This document shows positions 33,701 through 45,700 of a stretch of 64,000 nucleotides of DNA, piece by piece; positions within the stretch are counted from its first letter, which is position 1, and every line of letters begins with the position of its first letter. The notes under the pieces were generated by a model. That model was not told the DNA's origin. It searched no databases and was given only the letters and a program-made list of their open reading frames with translations. Both the position numbers and the translations under genes were made by a program. Origin of the DNA: Antedon mediterranea (taxonomy: Eukaryota; Echinodermata; Crinoidea; Comatulida; Antedonidae). The stretch lies in NCBI RefSeq assembly GCF_964355755.1, contig NC_092672.1, positions 27,586,501 through 27,650,500 on the forward strand, read 5' to 3'.

Positions 33701-36700
33701 CCACTTATCAGTGTTGAGGATATTCCACAGGATGACTATCATGGTATAAGTAATTTTGTAAACAACCATTTTGCTATAACTTCCCAAAGCAGACCTAGTA
33801 TTGATTTATGTAAGCTCCCTACGTATTTACCTGCTAATAAACCCCCTAATTTAAAAGAATGGGAAATGTATAATCAATTAAGAAAAGTTAAAGTAAATAA
33901 GTCCCCGGGCCCTGATAATTTGCCTAACAGATTAATAAGAGATTTTGCATGCGAACTAAGCATCCCTATGACTAATATCTTAAATGCCTCCCTCAGTGAG
34001 GGTCATGTCCCAACTATGTGGAAGGATGCTATTGTTACTCCGGTTCCCAAAGAAAATGGTTGTACTAGGGTTGACAAATTTCGACCAATCTCGCTTACAT
34101 GTATCCTAGCTAAGGTAGCTGAGGGCTTCATTAAAAAATGGCTCTTAACAGATATCGAGAAAAATCTTGATAACAACCAATATGGTTGCCGTAAACACTT
34201 TTCTACAACCCATAATTTGGTTGATCTACTAAATGTGTTCTATGAAGGTAGTAACATTCCCAAATCTGTTGGTCAGTTAGTTTTAACTGACTTTAGTAAA
34301 GCATTCGATTGTGTTGACCACACAATAGCAGTTTCTAAATTAGTAACACTTGGCTGTAGACCTGAAATTGTACCGTGGTTAATTAGCTTTTTGTCAAACA
34401 GAACCCAACAAGTACGCTATAAATCCACCTTATCAATGAGTGTTAATCTAACATGTGGCATCCCTCAAGGTACGCTCCTTGGGCCTATGATCTTTCTTGC
34501 TCTAATTAATGATGCCATGACTCGCCATGTAAAACTTGGAAATATGTAGATGATTTGTGCATAGGACAGATAGTAAAAAAGGATGTAATTTCCTCAATTC
34601 AGAATGATGTTGCTTTACTGAATGTATGGTCTAATGAAAACAAACTAAAACTTAACCCAACTAAATGTAAAACTATGTATTTTAACTTTCAAAGAAATCA
34701 ATATGAACATGAACCCCTTTTCATTGGTAATGCTACAATTGAAATCGTTAATGAAACTAAGTTACTAGGTTTATGGATAAAAGCTAACCTCAAATGGGAC
34801 CGTAATGTTAAAGAAATTGTATCCAAAGCCAGCAGACGTCTGCATATATTATGTAAATTAAGAAAGTTCAATCTTCCGAAATTTGATCTTGTAGATGTAT
34901 TTAAGAGTTACATAAGACCAAGTGTTGAATATGCTGTCCCAGTATGGCATTCTAGTCTCACTAAAAAACAAAGTGATATGATAGAATCTGTCCAAAAAAG
35001 GGCTTGCAGAATAATATTGTGTAATGACTACATATGTTATGACCAAGCACTCAATGATCTTTCTTTAGACACTTTATCTGATAGAAGGCGTAATCTATGC
35101 TATAAGTTTGCTCTGAATTGTTCAAAAAGTATTCATTTTGGAAAATGGTTTCCAGTGAAGAATGTAAGTAACATGAAACTAAGACGTGTAAAGTATCAAC
35201 AACCCAAATGCAGAGTTGAAAGATATAGAAAACGTGCAATACCATACCTTATCTCGCTTCTAAATGAATAATCAGTATATCACCCAGTACAGCTTTGTGA
35301 TTCTTATTGATGCTTTTAGGTGTTTTTTTTTCTTTTTTTAATATTTTAAGCTAAACTTTTTGAATGTTCCTGTATTGTATTTCTTGTGTAAATTGCCTCC
35401 TTTTTTATATATATTTATCATTGGTTTTATACTTTTATACAAATTTTAATATTGAAAAAATGTAAATATCTTTGTAATTCAGCTAAGGCTGCGATAATGA
35501 TATTGAAATAAATGAAAAAAAAAAAAAAAACTATTAGCCAGATTAATTATGTTAAAATATACGGATGCCCTCCTTCCCTCCCTCATTATAGGCTTACAAC
35601 TCAAGCTAAAAGAAAATGATGGTTTTAGAGTGACCCATGATCTGACGTCTCCACATCTTCGTTTTACACACTGACTTTAAAAATAATGGTAACCTTATCA
35701 ATGATCAAAAGATTGTTTTTGAAACTCATAGGCATAGTTATTTATTCTTCAGACAAGACCTCATCGTTTCGACTTGTTGGTGGTGGTTCAGTTAACCAAG
35801 GACGCGTAGAGTTCTGGACTGGTGACAAATGGCTTTCTATCTCCACGTCTTCCTGGACAGAATCAGAGGCAAAGGTTAGCAGTAAAATCAAACAGTAATT
35901 AGCTTTGAAGTAACCATGAATAATATATTAAAGAAAAAAATGTATTTTTTTTTCTCCTGGCGTAATATTATTGTTGTATATTTTCGTATAATTAATTACT
36001 CGTAGGCCTATTGTATTGCGAATTTGTCTTCTATTTTTTTTATACGAGTAGCAATTTGCCTTTTTGCAAATAAATTAAGGTAAGGAAACCTTTTTCGGCG
36101 CTAATTTAACAAGGGTGTGACATGCAGAGAACAACTTCGTCACATACAAATATCTTGACTCCATAAAATGTTCTAGCACTAAATGTCTACATGTATTATA
36201 CATTTATACATTTAGTGCTAGAACATTGTATATTTTATAATGACGTCAAAATTGGTGATATTACATTTTACACTGTTTTTAAAGGAATTTATCTACTTTC
36301 CTTCTATCTTCATGATCATTTTAAGTATTGATGAATATTTTTCTTAAAAAACATAAAAGGTATTATGCCGACAGCTAGGATATATTGATGGAGCTATTTC
36401 ATTTGGATCATCGTCTGGTTACACCAGTGCACGTTATGGCCAGTCACAGAGTACCGCGTGTCCTACAAATGTGAAATGCTCAGGTTGGGAACCAACGCTT
36501 GGTGATTGTAGCGAACTTTATACGTCATCTTATTGTACTCATGCACATGACGTCAGTGTCAAATGTCATCCTAAAAGGCAATATGTCGGTATGTCTAAGT
36601 GAATTTCACAAAATCCCATTTATGAATAAAACCCTTATGCCTATATTAGGTTTACTATTTAATAGAAGTCATTATCTATATCTAGATTTACGTAAGGGCA

Positions 36701-39700
36701 ACATTCGGTAAATCGCGCGTTACTTCTAGAATGTTTACTCGATGGTATATACAGTTGGTTCGTACTTTCGGTACTGATTTTAACCACCTGATGTAACCCT
36801 ATTTACTAATTAAATTGAGTTAGATTTTATTAGTTATTAGCATTTAAAACGAATTTAGGTTCAACGATTTGCCCCAAGTAGGGGTGTTTTGTTGATGACA
36901 GGCCTATTTTCTTAAACAATTATTTGCGATGAATAAAACATTCCAATCTCTCTCAGTAAAATTATTTGATTTAACACAATTCAATAAATGTATGGGTCCT
37001 TGGGGATAAACTTAAAACCTTTAGATATAGTATTGCAATACTTTGAAAATACTGTAAATACGTATTAACCATTTTTGTCGCCGTTTGAATCGCAAATTTC
37101 TAATTGTTATTGTGGGTACTGTTAGATATATGAACACAAATAAACTTTATTACTATGAGTGTGGGTAGACCCTCCGCGTTTAGCTATCTCCTTCTACGAT
37201 ACTTGTTTTAATAGCTGATAACCGGTTGAACAGCTCGAGTACAGCATCATAATGTTGAAGACAGGCCGATTTTTGTACTTTACTATTTCAATCGACTATG
37301 ACAGTGACAGTTTTAACAAAGTATTACATCGCAAATGGTTTACTGTATTTAGTGGTAAATTATTTATAGGTCTATAAAACATGAACACATATTTCGTTAC
37401 TGAGTGGATAAAGAATATATTTAAAAATTGTTCCTCTTTGTACCCATTGTCTTCCCCATTCCTCAACACTAATGTCATATACAAAACCCAAATTGAGTTT
37501 GTTTAAATTAGTCCAAATCAAAATTTTGGACTCATTTTGTGACAAGTTTCTCTTTCGGAAGTAATTCCCAAGGTGGTAATTTTAGTTGACTACATAAATT
37601 ATTCGTTTCTATAAACGACAATGTATTATAGTCCTGCGGTACGTACATTAAAAAAAACATTTTTCTTAAACGCTGAAATTACTGTGTATTAGAGAACGTC
37701 AATCTGTGGGCACGACATAGATGGTCCGCGAGCAAAGCAAGTATTTCTATTTAATTTAAATTAGATAATAACATTGATTATATTGGTATTCTATGTAGTT
37801 TAATTTTAAATTGGTTGGTCACAAGGTAACTGCCAGTATACTGTAGGTAAGGGGGAAGGTAGTGGAATTGCTTATTGAAAATTATTTATGTTTTTTTCTC
37901 AGAATGTCACTGCTTTGTGTCCTCTGAATGTAACAGAACAACCGGAAGTTGCCCTGGTGACCAATGTGCTGTGGGATGGGCCGGAGATTTTTGTCAAATC
38001 GGTAAAAAGTTAAATTTAATTGGAAAATGCTCAAGAGGACTAATAATTAGATTCATCATTGTAAATTAATTGCTCCATTCCAATTTAATGGTTAAATTTG
38101 TTCTATTCATTTTGCTCCATAATATTTCTTACTATTCTATTATTTTACTCCCTAATACGTTTTTGTTTTCTAAAATGTTGCAATGCATACTGAATACAAC
38201 ACCCATATCAATATAACTCTAATATACAATATTATATAGCAAGGTGCGTAAGTCTACTTCACTACTATTAATACACGTTGTGTAAAGTGTAAATGAAAAT
38301 TGGAATTCCCCCGACTACGTTAATACATTTTTTAGCAATATTTCTGTATAAGTAGAGCATTCACATGTTTTAATCTTAGATTGACAGGTTTATTTGTTTA
38401 TTTAATAATTGAAATCCTTCGAAAATAGAACTACCACCAGCCTTATCAAAACCACCTCGGATGGTTCCTTCCGGAACTTCATTGAGTCCAAGAGTAAATT
38501 GGGATGAATTTTCTTCCAATGATTTTAATGTTTTTCCTGTTGTGGGATACTCTGTGTACTACATCGATACATCTCATATCGGATATGAGGAACATTTAAT
38601 TTGTGATGTTGGTGCTACTACAACTTGTCGTACATCAACCCTCCCTGCTGGTAGAATAATTGAAATCGGTGTAGCATGTCGGATAAAAACTGGATCTACA
38701 AAAACACGAGGACCTCTATCACCGACGGTAAATTTCACAACGTATACAGACGGTAAGAAAGAAAATCCTTTTAAAGTTAGGCCTATCACTATAAATTTGT
38801 AATTAAATATCACAGGTCACAACATAATAAATCTCGTGATAAAACTTTGTAAAAGAAATCAAAACATAATATTAATCAACAGATTCACAAACCCTATTGG
38901 ATAAGCGCGGATGACCATTTTTTGCTTTTTAAATTGAACATTTAGTTGAAATTTAGAATTTTAATCAATCAAAATAAAAAATTGATAATAATAAATTAAT
39001 TTACATACTGTAATTATTATAATTATTATGTAGGCTACCGTGCAGTATATTAGTTTTACAATTTTATTTTGTAATGCTGACTAAGATTAATTCCAAACAA
39101 AACTCAAATAAAGCAAGGTTTTCGGTAGCCTATATTATGTCGTTCCAAAAGAAATCAATATTTGATTGTTTCTCGACGTTTCGATTGTTGTACTCAGCTG
39201 CTTTCTGGAGTCAAGTTGACGCAATTAATGAATAGAACAAGCACAGTCTAATCAGTATTGTTATTATTTTAGAAAAAGAAATGGACTTTATTGTAATGAA
39301 TTACAGTCCTTTGATTGAATTAAACAACCCCGAGTCAAGTCTCAAACTTGGAGGTTACAACACAGGTGAACATCAAACAAATAACGTCAACTTTGGGCGT
39401 AAAATCGGCAATGATGCAATAAATGGTACCGATGGCGAAGAGCTAAACCTAGGCCTACTTGAAAACGGTATTTTGACATCAGATAACAACATGTTTCCTC
39501 TACAAAGCACATTATCGGTCGTTCAGAAGTTTGATTTCACATCGATGCTGTTGGAGCTTCCAGCTAACGTCACTTCCGAAAATATTGGCGTGTTCTACAC
39601 TTGGTCATCAACTGGGGTACTAACTTCTAATATTACAACGTTTAGTGTTTCAAAGGAAGGTAACTATTTTATACAGATATTGCCTGCTTAGAGGTTAAAT

Positions 39701-42700
39701 TTTGAATTGAAATTTCCTTGGGAATGATATTTTGCTCTCGGAAATGTTTCCTTCAGATAAAATCCATTCAATTTTTTTATTTCAAATTGAAGTCCAAAAT
39801 CTAAAAAAAACTGTCAATAAGCTCTAAAGGTCTGCTCATACAAAAGCCTCTTTACTTGACTAATAATTGGTCTGAAGTTTAGAGACAAATGTTATTAAGT
39901 AAAGATACGTTTTAAGAAAGGTGGTAGGCCTAAGCGAAAATCGATTTTAACAGTCTAAAGTATTTCTGACTCTCCCCTGACTGAACTACTTTTCATTGTA
40001 GTTATATGCAGTTTTATTTATTTATTTAAAAAATAGTTTAACATTATTTCATCGTGTATTAACACGTATGTTATATTGTGGAAATAAATTGAAATTGAAA
40101 ATTGAAATTGAAAAGATTAGTAGGCCTATAATTGCAGTTGCCTTTATTACTATCTTTTCATTTATAGCTAAAGTTCGATCAAGGAACAGAACGATAATAG
40201 CAGGTTTTGGAGAAAGACTTGAATTAGAGGTGAACATAGAAGACGGTGATTCAGATGAACTACGTTGGCGCCATAACGGACGTGATGTAATGATTGACTG
40301 GAATGGAAAGACTAGTTTAATTATTGAAAGTGTTCGTACTAAAGATGGCGGTATATACGAATGTTACATAGATGGGGAAAGAGAGCTGGGATTACAAGCA
40401 ATAATTCAAGTTTTTATAAGAGGTGACAATCTATCTTATTTTTTACCCTTTGCGATGCCTGGGGTATTTTATGCCCTCTCACAGTTAAATGTATTCAAAT
40501 CACCAAAATGGGCAAATGTAAACAAACTTCCCCTAAATCCTGTCAAATGCGCCGTAATGCATGTTACAAGATGTAAAGAGATAGTTAACTGGGATTATAC
40601 CATAGAATCAGACAATATTCCTAAAGTTACAGAATTCAAATTTATAGGTGTGTAGGCCTATGCAAATAGTTTGTTGTCGTGTCATACACAAGTTAATTTT
40701 GTTGTTGTAAAGCAAGCAGATTGCTTGGTTTCTTTTCAAAATGTAGTAAAAATATGTCCTGGTTAGCTATGTTGAACTTATACAAAGCCCTATTACTTCC
40801 AGTCGTTACCTACTGTTATTCAATGTGGGCACCATTCATACAGGGCGCCGTATGGGACATTGCTAATTTTTTCGAAATATTACAATTTTGTCTACACAAA
40901 ATTAATTTTGTCAATACAAAATTCATTTTGTCAACACAAAATTCATTTTGTATTTACAAAAATTCATTTTGTGTTGACAAAATTTATTCTGTGTGGACAA
41001 AATTAATTATGTGTAGACAAAATTGTAATATTTCGACAAATTTAGCAATGTCCCAAACGGCGCCCCGTACCTACATATTAATAGAATAGAAAGTATACTG
41101 TACAAAGGAAAGCAACAAGGGTAATAATGTTTAGAAAGAAAGGCAATACTTTTCATAATTCTGTATTTGTTTCCTTTCCAAGACTATGGGAGCAAATACC
41201 AAATGACATAAAAGATTCACAAACACTTTCAATATTTAAGGCTGCTCTAACAAAACATTAAATTTCATGTTATGTATAGTTTATTTGTATTTTTCTTGTA
41301 TATGGTTTTATCTTAACTGTTTGTATTGTATGGAGTGAGTGCAAAATCTAGTTGGGCTTTAGTCTATTCTCATTTCTGGTTATTTTTGCATTGATGACCG
41401 AATAAATATTATTATTATTATTATCTATTTCAAATCGCTCTCGAAGGAGAAGCTATAAATGTTATAAAGGCAATAAAAGTCTACACAACTATCAATATCA
41501 TTAAAAATAAAAAAGACGTCATTGATTTGATGAATTTGTGTTATTCAACATAAATAAAAACAACTCTCTGTTGCTTTAGATTGCCCAACACCCAAATGGG
41601 GCGCCGATTGCGACAAAGATTGCCCAGTTTGTTACAATGGAGGAGTATGTCATACTATCAACGGGACATGTTTGTGCCCTTCTGGGTTTATGGGTGATGA
41701 CTGTAGTGAACGTACGTATCGTTTTTTTTTTATTTCGAATGCTATTAAACAAACTTTAAATATACAAAAGTAGAAGGAGAGTCAATTACTGATTTTTTGT
41801 TTTTGAAGCATGTGGTGACAATAACTGGGGACGTTCCTGTTCAGAAATTTGCAGTAGTTCAAATAGAGGTTGCGACGCCATTTTGTTCTGTTTGCCTGAA
41901 CCATTAGGGTGCTCATGTATGGCTGGGTTCAAAGGACCGGATTGCAACGAATGTAAGTATAAGGACAAGATAAGTGTTGTTTTTTACTTTAGTTTTTCTC
42001 TCTCTTCAATTAGAAAGGAAGCAAGTTATGGTTTCTCTCTTATTATTCCAAGTGTGTCCATACGGGACGTTTGGCGCCGACTGCAAGAGTTTGTGCCACT
42101 GCAAGTTTAACGCCTGTGATAGGTCAATGGGATGTATGAATATAACATGCGATGAAGGTTTCAGTGGACCACAATGTCAAGGTAAGGATATTTAATACAT
42201 CTGACATCATCTACAATTCTGTGACGTCGTAACACGTCATACAATTTGTGTTTGTTTAATACGGTGAATATACACGAATAACCTATATACATTAGGATGA
42301 CACAATGGCTGTTTTGTTGCAGATTATGATTATCCAACACCATGTCCCGATGGTTTCTACGGAACATTGTGCCAGTATAAATGTCACTGTTCTATGACGC
42401 TAGGATGTCTCAAGAATGGAACTTGTCTCTTTGGTTGCCAAGAAGGTTGGGGTGGCGAGGACTGTCAATTTGGTAACTTATAATATTATCTTGAGTGTGC
42501 ACCATTGCCATAGTTATCACAGTACATATCTATACCAACATACTCTATGTTTTGATTGTTTTTTAACATACATTCAACAGCGAGTAACATCACTTGCCAA
42601 CAATGTTACGCAAATTCGGCCTGAAATTTTAAAAACAAAGTTGACACTACAGTGCCCCAAATCATAAACTCGTATTTAAAAAGAAATGAATATAAACTAC

Positions 42701-45700
42701 AAGGACATAACAAAATGAACGCCCTAAAAGAACAAAAAGGTAAAACAACAGAATTGAAATTGTTGATAAGCTTTTCACTGTTTGTACTTCTTGCAGCTAT
42801 CCCAGCTCTTCTCAATCCTCCACGCATCTTAAGGTCTAATTTCCACAGTGTTCATCTTGAATGGGATGAATGGGAAGTCCACAAAGACTACGGCCTGGGA
42901 AACGTTACCGGGTATCGTCTGTTTTATCGGTATACAACGCCCTCTGAAGGTGTAGTACGATCTGGCGATTATACAGAGGGTACAGAACTGGTACTGCGTG
43001 AGCTTAATCCTTGTAGACGATACGAGATATTTATTCGAGCGTATAGAACCATATCTGGTGAGCTATTCATTGGAAGACCCAGTTCATCAGTATTTCATGA
43101 CATGGCTTGTAATTGTAAGTAGCAATATCACTTCATAATTTTAAGACAAATACTAAGTAGCCTATCTATTACTCTATCCCCTTCAAGATTCAAAACTGTG
43201 ATAAGGCCTATCTTGTTTGGATGATGAGAAGGTTGGGGTGGCGAGGACTGTCAATTTGGTAATTAATTTAAGCCTATCTTGCACACAATGGTTTCGTTTT
43301 TTTCAACAGCGAGTAAAAAAACTTGTCAAAGCAGATGCGGTCTAACAATTATTTGACACTAAAGTTCCACAAAAAAACTTTTAGAAAGAAAATGAACGTC
43401 GTAAAACAATTTATAAGAACTGTTTGCATTTTTAAGATTCAAACATGTGATATGCATGCTTAGATGATGAGTTCCATCCAATATTCACATGAGGCACGTA
43501 GGGCTACTATAGTTTAACACAATGTTAATCCGAATTAGTTTCTTCAACAGACGGCAGCGTCGGAGTAACGTTAATGGTACATCCAGCAGTTGTCGATGTT
43601 TACAACAAAACTGACAATGTTAACATCTTTGTTTACTCCGGAGCTCTCTCTACAAACATGAGGCTACGACGTACCTGTAGTACTGGTGCAGCTGATGTTA
43701 TTGGTCGACCTGTGTCTTGGTTTGATGGAAGTCCGTACCCAGGATCACACGTTTTGCCAACTATGATGTTTCCTGAGAATACAATGATTGAAACAGTTGC
43801 TGAGTTTGAATACCACGCCCTCATTGCCAAGATTCCAGGAGAATCTTCTTTGGCCAAAAGTGGTGCCTTTTCTGCTGACATTCTAGGGATATGGGCGTTG
43901 CCGAGTCAGTCTACAATTGTCATCTTAGATAAAAATGGTAATGTTTTCAATTGCAAACATTTCTCTATTATAATGTTTTATTAGTAAGCCTGCATATTAT
44001 GACGTAAGACATATATGTTTTAAATGATTACGGTTTTTTAGTAATAGCCCTACAAGCCATGACAGATAAGGTAAGATATTTGTAACTTTTGATTTTGGCC
44101 AAAAAGGATCAAATTTACAAAGTGTGTTATTACTTACTAAATTACTAAAGGATTGTTGTACGCTGCTTACAAAAACTCCAAATGGAATAAAATAGAAGGA
44201 TATAGTATAGTTTCAAAGAAAAAAGACAGGTTTTAGTGAATATTAAATTGCGTTTCCTTCTTCGTTTTACTTATTTCTTATCATCTACATTTCAGCCAAC
44301 GTTAAGCCTGTGGAGAGAACAGTTGTAGTTGGAACTGGTGATAGAATTGTTCTCTCTGTAACCACTGACAGCAATACAACGGGACTAAGATGGCGCTATA
44401 ACGGTGGGAACGGAATCAAAGAATGGAAAGACAAGGGTACAGTGATCATTGAGCATGCGCGAACCAAAGATAGTGGAATTTACGAATGCCACTTTCTAGC
44501 GAAACGAAATCAAGGAAACCATGCAATTATTCAATTAAATGTTAAAGGTAGGTTTTTAATGCAAGTATAAGAAGTTACAATTAAGAAGGACCCACACTAA
44601 TGATGTATTTTAAAATCATACTATAATTATTTTTAAAAAGTTACAAGATAAATACTCACAACAAATCCACCGTCATTGGTTGTTTTCATTCCATTATTAG
44701 TCATGTTGCATCGTCATTCTAATGATAAATGTTCGGTGTTCTGGTACATCTTAATTCAGTAACTTCATAGCTGCACATCATGAATTGTTTAATAACTTAA
44801 AATAAACAGTTTTAACCTCACTATGTATTTTTTTTACAGATTGTCCATTGGGAAAATATGGACCTGACTGTACCTTAAATTGTCCAGTATGTTACAACGG
44901 AGGGATTTGTGACGCTCAGACGTCATTGTGTGTCTGTCCGAGTGGTTTCACTGGAAACGATTGTTCAGAGGGTTTGTTACTTGACAATTATTAGGTGTTG
45001 CATGTTTAATTATTTATTCGTCTAAATATAATATAATAGCCCTAAACGTTTGTCGGTGCCAACATGTTTGTACGTAATTTATAGCAAATGTGTGATGAAA
45101 GTGTTTTGCAAAATGGTGTAAGCATTTACTTCGTCCATGTTTGCGTGTAGAAGTAGAAATCATTTCACACTTCATTCAATTCAATTCTAAACATTCAAAG
45201 GATGTTAAATAAAGCTTCATTTGTTTCAATTAGTATGTAATTCTGGATATTGGGGAGAAGATTGTTCTTTGAATTGTGACAATGAAGATAATGGTTGTAG
45301 AGGCAACTTATTCTGTCCTGCTTCACCACTTGGTTGTGCTTGTTTGCCGGGATTTCATGGACATGACTGCAATGAAGGTAATAAAGATGGAAATAGTTTT
45401 CTTTAGATATTCCTTGAAGCTAAGCAAAACAACTTAAAGAACCAAACAGTAAAATGAATCGACAGCATTACCAACATATTTGGATTGTCCAATTGATTTT
45501 AAATTTTGGGTCTTTGCTAATTTCATTACGGCCTAAATACACATGGACGGCAAGCTCTACCGTCCTGCTGCCATTTCACTGTCAGGCTAGCAAGATATTC
45601 TTCATCCACTGTATCTGTCAATCTAGCTTAAATATTAATAATATCGTATGGTAATTTGTAAATATGACAATAATTTATAGATTTTCATTTCAGTATGCAG

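Noticed and set aside
40068-40167. Extension of the Ig2-like exon upstream to the Met at 40068
   Set aside because: The acceptor TTTATAG at 40161-40167 gives the phase shared with all neighbours; upstream residues are low-complexity KLKIEIEK-type.
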